A stretch of 64,000 nucleotides of DNA from Nocardioides dokdonensis FR1436 (GCF_001653335.1 NZ_CP015079.1:1922001-1986000), one strand, 5' to 3'. Shown: positions 32,889-45,424, counted from the first letter of the stretch. The notes: a model not told the origin generated them from the letters alone. Made by a program: numbers and translations.

Positions 32889-34799
32889 TCAGAGCCGCCA
32901 GAGCTCCACGCCGACCCCGCCGGCGGGCACCCCCAGCACCCCGTCGCGTACGACGAGTGCTCGCGGCGCGCCCGCGGTGGCCAGGAGCGGCTCGGGCTCG
33001 CCGACCGGACGGGCCGGGGCGCCGTCGTGGGTCGGCTGCGCGAGGGCCGCCGCGGGCAGCTCGACCGCACCGCCGGGGGCCCGGCGCGCGCAGACCAGCA
33101 CCGAGCCGGCCGGGTGCTCGCGCACGAAGACGAGCGTGTCGTCGTCGACGTGCGCCCAGCGCAGTCCGCCGCGGACCAGGGCCGGGTGCTCCGAGCGCAC
33201 GCGGGCGAGGTCGGCGTACACCTGCATCGTCGTGCGGTCCCAGCCCTCGGGGGAGTCCCAGGCCATGGTGCGGCGCGCGTCCTCGCCGTTGACGCCCTCG
33301 AGGCCGATCTCGTCGCCGGCGAAGACCATCGGCACGCCCGGCAGCGTGAACTGCAGCCCGGCCGCGACGCGGTGCACCTCGGGGGAGCCGGTCAGGGTGC
33401 GGATCCGCGAGGAGTCGTGGGAGCCGAGGATGTTCCACGACCAGGTCGTGGCCCGCCAGCCGTGCCGGGCCACCCACTCGCGCATCGAGCGCTGCACGAG
33501 CGCCCCGGGTCGGCGCGGCACCGGCAGCGGCCGCCCGAACGCGCGGGCGGGGGAGGCGGGGTCGCGCAGCCACGACCAGACCGGCCACGAGAAGCCGGAG
33601 TAGTTCATGGTGCCGTGCCAGCCGTCGCCGTCGAGGTCCTGCGAGGCGTCGTGGTTGTGCTCGCCGATCACCAGCGCGTCGGGACGCTCGGCGTGGGCGG
33701 TGGCCCGCACCGTGCGCGCCACGTCGTGGGCCACGTCGGTGGCGCCGAGGCGCCCGGTCATGTTGGCGACGTCGATGCGCCAGCCGTCGACGTCGTACGG
33801 CGCCCGCAGCCAGCGCGCCACGACGCTGTCGGGGCCCTCGGTCATCGCGGCGCGCAGCCCGGGGTCGGTGTGGTCCAGCTTGGGCAGCGTGTGGTGGCCC
33901 ATCCAGCACTCGTAGGAGCCGTCGGCGCGGAAGCAGTACCAGCCCCGGGTCGGCCCGTCCGGCTCGGCGACGGCGCTGCGGAACCACTCGTGGGTGTCAC
34001 CGGTGTGGTTGGTGGTCAGGTCGCCCAGCAGCCGCAGCCCGCGCTCGTGCACGGCCGCGGAGAGCCGCGCGTAGGCGTCGTCGCCGCCCAGCAGCGGGTC
34101 GACGCCGTCGAAGGTGGAGGCGTTGTAGCGGTGGTTGGACTCCCCGGGGAAGACCGGGGTCGTGTAGAGCACCGTCGCGCCGAGCTCGACCACGTGGTCG
34201 AGGTGCTCGGTGACACCGTCGAGGTCGCCGCCGAAGTACTGCAGCGGGGTGCGCGGGTCGGAGCCCTCGAAGACGACCTCGTCGTCCCAGGCCGCGGGCA
34301 CCGCCCACGCCGGCACCGGGCGCTCGTCGGCGGCCGCGGAGCGGGCGAACCGGTCGGGGAAGACCTGGTAGACCACGGCCTCGCGGCCCCACTCCGGGGG
34401 CGGGGCGTGGCTGGTGACACGGAAGTCGAGGGCGTCCGGCGGGTCGTGGTCGACCACCCCGGCCGCGCCGAGCCAGCGCTGGGTCCCGTCGGGGCCGGCG
34501 ATGAGGAACCGGTAGTGGGTGACCGGGTTGTGCACCGGCAGCTCGCCCTCCCACCACACCGAGCCCTGGCCGTCGGCGGAGTCGTCGCGCCCTACCTCGG
34601 CGCAGCGGTGGAAGACCGGCTCGGCGTCGTACGACGTGCGCAGCCACACCGCCTCGACGGGGTCGCCCACCCAGGTGCGCAGCCGCACCCGCACCGGCCA
34701 GCCGGGCGCGGGCGCCTCGGGGTCCAGGTAGAGCACGGAGCCGTCGTGGTGCGGCTCGTGCAGGAGGGAGGGGGTGGCGCCGGGGGAGGTGCTGCTCAT
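32889..34799 (-). CDS. GH13 alpha-amylase-family glycosidase (maltodextrin-type)
   Basis: A 636-residue glycoside hydrolase. An N-terminal beta-sandwich (1-130; RVRLRTWVGDPVEAVWLR) precedes the (beta/alpha)8 barrel: conserved region I GDLTTNHTGDTH, nucleophile Asp in DGWRIDVANMTG, acid Glu in LVIGEHNHDA, third Asp in NILGSHDSSRI. The layout resembles cytosolic neopullulanase/maltogenic amylases. No secretion signal is visible, so it probably acts on glycogen or maltodextrin inside the cell. It is divergent from the SDR gene with a 73-bp gap holding a KstR-like operator. Confidence 0.92.
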   Translation of the reverse strand: MSSTSPGATPSLLHEPHHDGSVLYLDPEAPAPGWPVRVRLRTWVGDPVEAVWLRTSYDAEPVFHRCAEVGRDDSADGQGSVWWEGELPVHNPVTHYRFLIAGPDGTQRWLGAAGVVDHDPPDALDFRVTSHAPPPEWGREAVVYQVFPDRFARSAAADERPVPAWAVPAAWDDEVVFEGSDPRTPLQYFGGDLDGVTEHLDHVVELGATVLYTTPVFPGESNHRYNASTFDGVDPLLGGDDAYARLSAAVHERGLRLLGDLTTNHTGDTHEWFRSAVAEPDGPTRGWYCFRADGSYECWMGHHTLPKLDHTDPGLRAAMTEGPDSVVARWLRAPYDVDGWRIDVANMTGRLGATDVAHDVARTVRATAHAERPDALVIGEHNHDASQDLDGDGWHGTMNYSGFSWPVWSWLRDPASPARAFGRPLPVPRRPGALVQRSMREWVARHGWRATTWSWNILGSHDSSRIRTLTGSPEVHRVAAGLQFTLPGVPMVFAGDEIGLEGVNGEDARRTMAWDSPEGWDRTTMQVYADLARVRSEHPALVRGGLRWAHVDDDTLVFVREHPAGSVLVCARRAPGGAVELPAAALAQPTHDGAPARPVGEPEPLLATAGAPRALVVRDGVLGVPAGGVGVELWRL

Positions 34800-34848
34800 C
34801 GGGTCATCGTCCCAGGCCGGTCCGGGTCGGGTCGCCCTTGCCCCGAAC

Positions 34849-34862
34849 TAGAACGTGTTCTA
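34849..34862. promoter_or_regulatory. KstR-type operator before the SDR gene
   Basis: TAGAACGTGTTCTA is an exact match to TnnAACnnGTTnnA, the published KstR consensus, and is the centre of the longer palindrome CTAGAACGTGTTCTAG (34848-34863). Its end overlaps TAGGTT (34861-34866), the likely -10 box of the SDR gene, which lies 6 nt before the ATG. Binding should block that promoter. Confidence 0.75.
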
Positions 34863-34872
34863 GGTTCAGCGC

Positions 34873-35586
34873 ATGAGCAACCGTGTCGTCGTCATCACCG
34901 GAGCAGCCTCCGGCATCGGGTTCGCCACCGCCGAGAGGTTCCGCGACCTGGGTGACACCGTCTTCGGGCTCGACATCGCCCCGACCGTGCCCGACGGGGT
35001 CACCTACGTCGCGTGCGACGTGGGCGACAAGACCGCCGTCGACGCCGCGATCGCCACCTGTGCGGCCGCAGGACGCATCGACGTGCTGGCCAACGTCGCC
35101 GGCATCGTCCAGTTCGGGCGCTTCGAGACCATCAGCGAGGACCTCTTCGACCGGGTCCAGGCCATCGACCTCAAGGGCCCCTTCTTCCTGATGCAGGCCG
35201 CGCTGCCGCACCTGCGTGCGAGCCGCGGCTGCGTCGTCAACGTCTCCTCGGTGGCCGGGCGGGTCCCGCAGCCCTACGCCGCGGCGTACGCCGCCGCCAA
35301 GGGCGGGCTCACCGCGCTCACCCGCTCGCTGGCCCTGGAGCTCTCGCCCGACGGCATCCGCGTCAACGCGGTGTGCCCCGGCGCGGTGGACACCCCGCTC
35401 ATCGCCCGGGTGGCCGAGAACTACCCGACCGACCTCGACCCGCGCGTCTCCGACCGGCTGCTCGCGATGCTGCCCGGCCCGGCCTCCAGCGCCGACGAGA
35501 TCGCCTCCTCGGTGGTCTACCTCGCCTCCGCCGACGCGCGGATGATGACCGGCGCGGTGCTCGCCCACGACGGCGGCATGAGCTGA
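34873..35586 (+). CDS. Short-chain dehydrogenase/reductase under a KstR-like operator
   Basis: A 237-residue SDR. NAD(P)-binding VVVITGAASGIGFATA, the NVAGI motif in VLANVAGIVQFG, catalytic Ser in VVNVSSVAG, and the YAAAK Tyr-Lys pair. The tail contains VVYLASADARMMTG, common in the FabG class. The acidic residue after the second beta strand (FGLDIA) favours NAD. The KstR-type operator suggests a role in sterol or fatty-acid side-chain oxidation, but the substrate is unknown. A leaderless start is likely. Confidence 0.9.
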   Translation: MSNRVVVITGAASGIGFATAERFRDLGDTVFGLDIAPTVPDGVTYVACDVGDKTAVDAAIATCAAAGRIDVLANVAGIVQFGRFETISEDLFDRVQAIDLKGPFFLMQAALPHLRASRGCVVNVSSVAGRVPQPYAAAYAAAKGGLTALTRSLALELSPDGIRVNAVCPGAVDTPLIARVAENYPTDLDPRVSDRLLAMLPGPASSADEIASSVVYLASADARMMTGAVLAHDGGMS

Positions 35587-35617
35587 GCCCCGACGGCGCG
35601 CCGGCTGTCGCCGTGGC

Positions 35618-35623
35618 TAGGCT
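35618..35623 (+). promoter_or_regulatory. -10 element of the tRNA-Thr promoter
   Basis: TAGGCT lies 11 bp before the first base of the tRNA, giving a transcript start a few bases upstream of the mature 5' end. No convincing -35 was found. Confidence 0.5.
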
Positions 35624-35634
35624 GGGGCGCCCCC

Positions 35635-35707
35635 GCCGGTGTAGCTCAGTTGGCAGAGCACCTCTCTTGTAAAGAGGATGTCGCAGGTTCGATCCCTGTC
35701 ACCGGCT
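35635..35707 (+). tRNA. tRNA-Thr (anticodon TGT)
   Basis: A full cloverleaf folds: acceptor GCCGGTG/CACCGGC, D arm GCTC/GAGC, anticodon stem CCTCT/AGAGG with loop CTTGTAA (anticodon TGT at 35668-35670, reading ACA), T arm with TTCGATC, and discriminator T. The CCA end is not encoded. rsmI begins 1 nt after the tRNA, so processing of the tRNA 3' end would release the rsmI mRNA. Confidence 0.96.
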
Positions 35708-35708
35708 C

Positions 35709-36578
35709 GTGACGGACCTGACTGGCCCGACCGGCCCGAGCGCCCCGTACGGCGTGCTCGTGCTGGCCGCCACCCCCATCGGCCAGGCCGGGGACGCCCC
35801 GCCGCGCCTCGCCGCGGAGCTCTCCGGGGCCGACGTGGTCGCCGCCGAGGACACCCGCCGCCTGCGCCGCCTCACCACCGACCTCGGCATCGAGCTGAGC
35901 GGACGCGTGGTGTCCTACTTCGAGGGCAACGAGGTCGCGCGCACCCCCACGCTGCTCGAGGCGCTGCAGGCCGGGCAGCGCGTGGTGCTGGTGACCGACG
36001 CCGGGATGCCCAGCGTCTCCGACCCCGGCTACCGCCTCGTCGCGGCCGCCGTGGAGGTCGGGATCCGGGTCACCGCGGTGCCCGGACCCAGTGCGGTGCT
36101 GACCGCGCTCGCCGTCAGCGGGCTGCCCGTCGACCGGTTCTGCTTCGAGGGGTTCCTGCCCCGCAAGGCCGGCGAGCGCGCCCGGCGCCTGGACTCCCTG
36201 GCCGCCGAGGAGCGCACGATGGTGTTCTTCGAGGCCCCGCACCGCACCGAGGCGGCGCTGGCCGCGATGGCGACCTCCTGGGGCGAGGACCGGGTCGCCG
36301 CCGTGTGCCGCGAGCTGACCAAGACCCACGAGGAGGTGCGCCGCGGACCGCTCGGCGAGCTCGTCGCCTGGGCCGGCGAGGGCGTGCGCGGCGAGGTGAC
36401 GATCGTGGTCACCGGCGCCGACCCGACCGCAGCCCTCTCCACCGAGCCCGCCGCCCTGGTCGCGGCCGTGACCGAGCGCGAGGAGGAGGGGATGTCGCGC
36501 AAGGAGGCGATCGCCGAGGTCGCCCGCCTGGCCGGGGTGCCCAAGCGCGAGGTCTACCAGCTGGTGCACGTGCCATGA
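35709..36578 (+). CDS. rsmI: 16S rRNA (cytidine1402-2'-O)-methyltransferase RsmI
   Basis: A 289-residue member of the tetrapyrrole-methylase fold family that methylates C1402 of 16S rRNA. Motifs: GVLVLAATPIGQ, VVAAEDTRRLRRL, VVLVTDAGMPSVSDPGYRLV, AVPGPSAVLTALAVSGLP, FCFEGFLPRK and FFEAPHR. GTG 35709 begins 1 nt after tRNA-Thr; GTG 35754 is a possible later start. Its stop overlaps the next gene by 4 bp (ATGA). Confidence 0.93.
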   Translation: MTDLTGPTGPSAPYGVLVLAATPIGQAGDAPPRLAAELSGADVVAAEDTRRLRRLTTDLGIELSGRVVSYFEGNEVARTPTLLEALQAGQRVVLVTDAGMPSVSDPGYRLVAAAVEVGIRVTAVPGPSAVLTALAVSGLPVDRFCFEGFLPRKAGERARRLDSLAAEERTMVFFEAPHRTEAALAAMATSWGEDRVAAVCRELTKTHEEVRRGPLGELVAWAGEGVRGEVTIVVTGADPTAALSTEPAALVAAVTEREEEGMSRKEAIAEVARLAGVPKREVYQLVHVP

Positions 36579-37431
36579 GCGGGCTGCCGCCTCGCCCGCT
36601 GCCGGCGCGGATCACCTCCTACCGCCACGACGGCCTCGAGTTCGACGTCGTCGACGAGGGCCCCCTCGACGGTGACGTCGTCGTGCTGCTGCACGGCTTC
36701 CCGGAGCGCGCCTCGAGCTGGCACCAGGTCGCCGCCCGGCTGCACGCCCACGGCCTGCGCACCCTCGCGCCCGACCAGCGCGGCTACTCCCCGGGCGCCC
36801 GCCCGCCCCGGCGCCGCGACTACCGGCTCTCCCTGCTCACCGCCGACGTGGTCGCCCTGATCGAGCGGGTCGGCGGCCCGGTCCACCTCGTCGGGCACGA
36901 CTGGGGCGCGATCGTGGCCTGGTCGCTGACCCAGGCCCGCCCCGACCAGGTCCGCACCCTCACCGCCTTCTCGGTCCCGCACCCGCGCGCGCTCGCCCGC
37001 TCGATGCGCTCCTCGCGCCAGCCGCTGCGCTCCTGGTACGTCGGTGCCTTCCAGGTGCGCGGTCTCGCCGAGCGCGTGCTGGCCCACCCGCGCCTGGCCG
37101 CCCGCATCCTGACCCGCGCCGGGATGGACGCCGACGACCTGGCCCACTTCGAGCGCGGCATCGTCGCGCACGGAGCGCTGCGTGGCGGCCTGATGTGGTA
37201 CCGCGCCCTGGGCCTGGTCGACCGCGACCGGTCCGCGCGCCACGTCACCGTGCCGACCACCCTGGTGTGGAGCGACGGCGACTCCTTCCTCGACCGCGAC
37301 GGCGCCGAGCGCACCGAGGAGTACGTCGACGCCCCCTACGAGCTCGTCGTGCTCGCCGGGGTCACCCACTGGATCCCCTCGCAGGCGCCCGACGCCGCCG
37401 CCGAGGCCGTCCTCGAGAGGATCACCGGCAC

Positions 37432-37435
<4 letters not shown>
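36575..37435 (+). CDS. Alpha/beta hydrolase (epoxide hydrolase-like)
   Basis: A 286-residue alpha/beta hydrolase. The oxyanion motif VVLLHGFPERASSWH, nucleophile Asp in LVGHDWGAIVAW (nucleophile in the HDWG class typical of epoxide hydrolases), a cap domain (about 140-210), the acid in TLVWSDGDSFL, and the His in VTHWIPSQAP. HDWGA plus the Tyr of the cap suggest epoxide or haloalkane hydrolysis; the substrate is unknown. It overlaps rsmI and the TatD gene by ATGA junctions, so it is part of their operon. Confidence 0.88.
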
Positions 37436-39776
<2,341 letters not shown>

Positions 39777-39784
39777 CGGTCCGC

Positions 39785-39857
39785 CTGCATGAGTCCCCGG
39801 TCGACCGGGGACTCCTGCACTGGATGGGCGTTGCAACACCCGACAAGTGCAGGAGTC
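39785..39857. repeat. Family C palindromic element, copy C2
   Basis: Two hairpins between rpfB and rsmA. 39791-39814 is a perfect 24-bp palindrome (arm GAGTCCCCGGTC). Then arms CTCCTGCACT (39812-39821) and AGTGCAGGAG (39846-39855) enclose GGGCGTTGCAACACCC (39826-39841), a second palindrome. The outer arms share bases with the first hairpin, so the two could form mutually exclusive structures. Confidence 0.9.
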
Positions 39858-39884
39858 GCCTGACAGGCGGCCGTGGCCCGCGCC

Positions 39885-39890
39885 TAGGCT
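39885..39890 (+). promoter_or_regulatory. -10 element before rsmA
   Basis: TAGGCT lies 6 nt before the rsmA ATG. Its presence after element C2 shows that rsmA-ispE can be transcribed separately from rpfB. Confidence 0.55.
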
Positions 39891-39896
39891 GGAGCC

Positions 39897-40766
39897 ATGA
39901 CTGACACCTCCGCCGGCCCGAGACTCCTCGGGCCGGCGGAGGTGCGTCAGCTGGCGGCCGAGCTCGACCTGCGCCCCACCAAGCAGCGCGGCCAGAACTT
40001 CGTCATCGACCCCAACACCGTGCGGCGCATCGTCCGCGAGTCGGGCGTCGGCGCCGACGACGTGGTGCTCGAGGTGGGCCCCGGACTGGGCTCGCTGACC
40101 CTCGCCCTGCTCGAGGTGTCCGGTCGCGTGGTCGCCATCGAGCTCGACCCGCTGCTCGCCGGCCGGCTGCCGCGCACCATCGCCGAGCACGCCCCCGCGC
40201 AGGCCGACCGGTTCGAGGTCGTCCTGGGCGACGCGATGCGCGTCACCGAGGTGCCCGGTCCCGCGCCCACCGCGCTGGTGGCCAACCTGCCCTACAACGT
40301 CTCCGTCCCGGTGCTGCTGCACCTGCTGGCGCTGCTGCCCTCCCTGGAGCGCGGCCTGGTGATGGTGCAGAGCGAGGTCGCCGACCGGCTCGCCGCCCGC
40401 CCCGGCTCCAAGGTGTACGGCGTCCCGTCGGTCAAGGCCGCCTGGTACGCCGACGTGCGTCGCGCCGGCGCGATCGGTCGCACCGTCTTCTGGCCCGCCC
40501 CCAACGTCGACTCGGGGCTGGTGGCCTGGACCCGGCGGGACCCGCCGCAGACCACCGCGACCCGCGAGCAGGTCTTCGCGGTCGTCGACGCCGCCTTCTC
40601 CCAGCGCCGCAAGGCGCTGCGCGGGGTGTTGCGCGCGCTCGCGCCGGCCGTCGAGGTCGACGCCGCGCTCGAGCAGGCCGGGGTCGCGCCGCTCACCCGC
40701 GGGGAGACCCTCGAGGTCGGCGACTACGTCCGGATCGCCGAGGCGCTCGCGCAGGTGGCCCGATGA
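39897..40766 (+). CDS. rsmA: 16S rRNA (adenine1518/1519-N6)-dimethyltransferase RsmA
   Basis: A 289-residue KsgA/RsmA enzyme of ribosome assembly. SAM-binding motifs [20 protein letters not shown] and [16 protein letters not shown], the acidic [11 protein letters not shown], catalytic [15 protein letters not shown], and the C-terminal [15 protein letters not shown]. Start ATG 39897, next to a TAGGCT box. Its stop overlaps ispE by ATGA, and the rsmA-ispE pairing is widely conserved. Confidence 0.95.
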   Translation: MTDTSAGPRLLGPAEVRQLAAELDLRPTKQRGQNFVIDPNTVRRIVRESGVGADDVVLEVGPGLGSLTLALLEVSGRVVAIELDPLLAGRLPRTIAEHAPAQADRFEVVLGDAMRVTEVPGPAPTALVANLPYNVSVPVLLHLLALLPSLERGLVMVQSEVADRLAARPGSKVYGVPSVKAAWYADVRRAGAIGRTVFWPAPNVDSGLVAWTRRDPPQTTATREQVFAVVDAAFSQRRKALRGVLRALAPAVEVDAALEQAGVAPLTRGETLEVGDYVRIAEALAQVAR

Positions 40767-41670
40767 GCCTCACGGTCCGGGCTCCGGCCAAGATCAACCT
40801 GCACCTCGGCGTCGGGGCGCTGGGCGCGGACGGCTACCACCCGCTCGCCACGCTCTACCAGGCCGTCGGGCTCTACGACGACGTCACCGTCGAGGAGCAG
40901 CTCGAGTGGTCGGTGCACCTGCGCGGCGACGGGCGCATCGACCTCGGCGAGGTGCCCTCCGGCGACGACAACATCGCGCTGCGCGCGGGCCGGGCCCTGG
41001 CGGCCCATCACGGCCTCGACCGGGCCGCGAAGGTGGAGATTCGCAAGGGCATCCCCGTCGCGGGCGGGATGGCCGGCGGCTCGGCCGACGCCGCGGCCAC
41101 CCTGGTCGCGCTCGACCGGCTCTGGGACCTGCAGACCCCCGACGACGACCTGCTGCGCCTGGCCGCCGGGCTGGGCAGCGACGTGCCGTTCGCGCTCGTG
41201 GGCGGCACCGCCCTGGGCAGCGGGCACGGCGAGCTGGTCACCCCGGTCGCCGACCACGGCTCCTGGTGGTGGGTGGTGGTCGAGGACGACGCCGGCCTGG
41301 CCACCCCGGGCGTCTACCGCGCCTTCGACGAGCTGCACGCCGGCCGCGACGTCCCGACCCCCGAGATCCCCTCCGCCCTGTACGACGCGCTGGCCGACGG
41401 CGACGTCGAGCAGCTCGCGCGCCTGCTGCGCAACGACCTCCAGGAGCCCGCCCTGCGCCTTCGACCCGACCTCGCGACCACCTTCGACGACGCCCTGGCC
41501 GCCGGCGCGCACGCCGCCCTGCTGTCGGGATCCGGGCCCAGCGTGCTGCTGCTGTGCGCCGACCGCGACCAGGCCGAGGGGGTCGAGGCGGAGCTCGCCG
41601 AGCGCGGCCACCGGCGTACATCGGTGGTCCCCGCGCCGGTCGCGGGGGCGCACGTGGTGGAGTACGTCTG

Positions 41671-41671
<1 letters not shown>
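40763..41671 (+). CDS. ispE: 4-diphosphocytidyl-2-C-methyl-D-erythritol kinase
   Basis: A 302-residue GHMP-family kinase that phosphorylates CDP-methylerythritol in the MEP pathway, between the IspD and IspF steps encoded near 10-11 kb. Motifs: [13 protein letters not shown], the GHMP loop [32 protein letters not shown] and the C-terminal [16 protein letters not shown] overlaps rsmA by 4 bp; the stop overlaps the ABC-F start (TGATG). Confidence 0.95.
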
Positions 41672-43464
<1,793 letters not shown>

Positions 43465-43472
43465 GCCCGTGC

Positions 43473-43561
43473 GGTTTCCCCGGGTACCCGGGGATTCCGT
43501 AGGCGTTGGGGTGTTGCAACACCCGAACGCCTCCAGTTTCCCCGGGTACCCGGGGAAACCG
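43473..43561. repeat. Family C palindromic element, copy C3
   Basis: Three consecutive palindromes between convergent genes: 43477-43494 (perfect, half-site TCCCCGGGT), 43502-43531 with GGGTGTTGCAACACCC at its centre, and 43536-43559 (perfect 24 bp, half-site GTTTCCCCGGGT). The outer two are near copies of each other. Confidence 0.92.
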
Positions 43562-43576
43562 TCAGCGCGGACGACG

Positions 43577-44062
43577 TCAGCGGAACGGCGTCAGCAGGGT
43601 GCGCAGCAGGTCGCCGAGGCGTTCGCGGTCGTGGGTGGGCAGGTCGGCCAGGAAGCCGCGCTCGGCCTCGATCAGGGCCGTGAAGGCCCGGTCGACGGTG
43701 GCCTTGCCCTCGGGCGTGAGGCGGACCTTCACCCCGCGCCGGTCGGCGGGGTCGGGCAGCCGCTCGACGAACCCGCGCGTGACGAGCCGGTCGACGCGGT
43801 TGGTCATCGTCCCGCTGGTCACCAGCGTCTCGCGCAGCAGCCGGCCGGGGGAGAGCTCGTACGGCGTCCCGGCGCGGCGCAGCGCGGCGAGCACGTCGAA
43901 CTCCCACGACTCCACGCCCTGAGCGCTGAACGCCGCGCGGCGGGCGAGGTCGAGGTAGCGCGCGAGCCGGCTGATCCGGCTGAAGACCTCGACCGGGCCG
44001 AGGTCGAGGTCGGAGCGCTCCCGCGCCCACGCCTCGACCAGCTCGTCGACCTCGTCTCGCAT
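43577..44062 (-). CDS. tamR: MarR-family regulator TamR
   Basis: A 161-residue MarR-type regulator with a winged helix (about 55-125): LSPGRLLRETLVTSGTMTNR (recognition helix), VDRLVTRGFVERLPDPADRR (wing with the typical DxRD-like pattern), then dimerisation helices. It is divergent from a trans-aconitate methyltransferase gene, the arrangement of streptomycete TamR, which responds to citrate-cycle intermediates such as trans-aconitate and citrate. Three copies of one palindrome lie in the shared gap. Confidence 0.85.
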   Translation of the reverse strand: MRDEVDELVEAWARERSDLDLGPVEVFSRISRLARYLDLARRAAFSAQGVESWEFDVLAALRRAGTPYELSPGRLLRETLVTSGTMTNRVDRLVTRGFVERLPDPADRRGVKVRLTPEGKATVDRAFTALIEAERGFLADLPTHDRERLGDLLRTLLTPFR

Positions 44063-44087
44063 GCGCCCACCCTACGCCCGTCGAGAT

Positions 44088-44101
44088 TCTCGACGTCAAG
44101 A
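44088..44101. promoter_or_regulatory. TamR operator, site 1
   Basis: TCTCGACGTCAAGA, one change from the palindrome TCTTGACGTCAAGA, 26 bp before the tamR start. It is the proximal site for autoregulation. Confidence 0.65.
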
Positions 44102-44180
44102 GACCTGCCGGCCCCCGGGTCGCGCCCCTCAGGGTGGCCCCGGGGCCACGCTCCGGGCCTCGCCCAGCGGCAAGGAAGTC

Positions 44181-44194
44181 TCTTGACGTCAAGA
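44181..44194. promoter_or_regulatory. TamR operator, site 2
   Basis: TCTTGACGTCAAGA, a perfect 14-bp palindrome, extended on the left by AGTC. It is 52 bp before the tam start, in the expected promoter region of tam. Confidence 0.75.
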
Positions 44195-44218
44195 CACTTT
44201 GTCTGCAGACTGTGGATA

Positions 44219-44232
44219 TCTTGACGTCAAGA
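44219..44232. promoter_or_regulatory. TamR operator, site 3
   Basis: A second perfect TCTTGACGTCAAGA, extended on the right by GACT, 14 bp before the tam start. Sites 2 and 3 are 38 bp apart centre to centre. Confidence 0.75.
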
Positions 44233-44246
44233 GACTCGGAGCGGCC

Positions 44247-45026
44247 ATGACGCACAGCTGGGACCCGCAGCACTACCTGACTTACGCCGACGAGCGCGGC
44301 CGCCCCTTCGTCGAGCTGCTGGGCCGGGTGGGCGCGGAGGCGCCGCGCACGGTGGTCGACCTGGGCTGCGGCCCGGGCAACCTCACCGCCCTGCCCGCCC
44401 AGCGCTGGCCGGACGCGGAGGTCCGCGGCCTCGACTCCAGCGCGGCCATGGTCGAGGCGGCCCGGCGCGACGTGCCCCACGTCGAGGTCGAGCGGGCCGA
44501 CCTGCGCGAGTGGCTCGCGGCCGGCGGCGCGAGCGTCGACGTGCTGGTCTCGAACGCGACCCTGCAGTGGGTCCCCGGCCACCTCGACCTGCTGCCCGCG
44601 CTGCTGGAGCGGGTGGCGCCGGGCGGCTGGCTGGCGCTCCAGGTGCCGGCCAACTTCGACGAGCCGAGCCACACGATCCGCGCCGAGCTGGCTGCGGAGC
44701 CGGCGTACGCCGCGCACACCCAGGGGGTGGCGGTCCCCGCGAGCCACGACCCCGCGACCTACCTCGACGCGTTGGCCCGCCTCGGCGCCCGCGTCGACGC
44801 TTGGGAGACGACGTACCTGCACGTGCTCACCGGCGATGACCCGGTCTTCGAGTGGGTCAGCGCCACCGGCGCCCGCCCGACGCTCCAGGCGCTGCCGGAC
44901 GACCTGCGCCCGGGGTTCGAGGCCGAGCTGCGGCGCCGGCTGCGTGCGGCGTACGTGCCCGGTCCCGCCGGGGTGGTGCTGGCCTTCCGCCGGGTCTTCG
45001 TCGTGGCGCAGAAGGCAGGTGCGTGA
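44247..45026 (+). CDS. tam: Trans-aconitate 2-methyltransferase
   Basis: A 259-residue class I SAM-dependent methyltransferase that detoxifies trans-aconitate, an inhibitor of aconitase. SAM-binding VVDLGCGPGNLTAL, the acidic VRGLDSSAAMVEAA, VDVLVSNATLQWVPGH and LALQVPANFDEPSH (a family hallmark). ATG 44247 lies just after operator site 3. The stop overlaps the following VOC gene (TGATG). Confidence 0.9.
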   Translation: MTHSWDPQHYLTYADERGRPFVELLGRVGAEAPRTVVDLGCGPGNLTALPAQRWPDAEVRGLDSSAAMVEAARRDVPHVEVERADLREWLAAGGASVDVLVSNATLQWVPGHLDLLPALLERVAPGGWLALQVPANFDEPSHTIRAELAAEPAYAAHTQGVAVPASHDPATYLDALARLGARVDAWETTYLHVLTGDDPVFEWVSATGARPTLQALPDDLRPGFEAELRRRLRAAYVPGPAGVVLAFRRVFVVAQKAGA

Positions 45027-45424
45027 TGCGGTTGCACCACGTCCAGGTGTCCTGCCCGCGCGGCGGCGAGGACGCCGCACGCCGGTTCTGGGCCGAGGGC
45101 CTGGGACTGGTGGAGGTCGAGAAGCCGGTGGCGCTGCGGGCCCGCGGCGGCGCCTGGTTCCGGGCGTACGACGACGCCGGCGCGGTCGGCGCCGAGGTGC
45201 ACGTGGGCGTCGAGGACGCGTTCGCACCCGCACGCAAGGCGCACCCGGCGCTGCTGCTCGACTCGGTGGCGGCGCTGGAGGCGGCCACGACGCGGCTCGA
45301 GGCGCTGGGCTTCGAGGTGGACCTGACCGAGCGGCACACCTTCGACGGCCACGAGCGGGTGCACGCGCGCGACGGTCACGGCAACCGCGTCGAGCTGCTC
45401 GCCGTCGAGGAGCACCCGCGCTGA
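45026..45424 (+). CDS. VOC-family (glyoxalase-like) protein
   Basis: A 132-residue single-domain glyoxalase/bleomycin-resistance-fold protein: LHHVQVSCPRGGEDAARRFW at the start, GAEVHVGVED in the middle and ERVHARDGHGNRVELLAVEE at the end, giving the usual H...E metal-binding pattern. It is coupled to tam by TGATG, so it is probably in the TamR regulon. Exact function unknown. Confidence 0.85.
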   Translation: MRLHHVQVSCPRGGEDAARRFWAEGLGLVEVEKPVALRARGGAWFRAYDDAGAVGAEVHVGVEDAFAPARKAHPALLLDSVAALEAATTRLEALGFEVDLTERHTFDGHERVHARDGHGNRVELLAVEEHPR

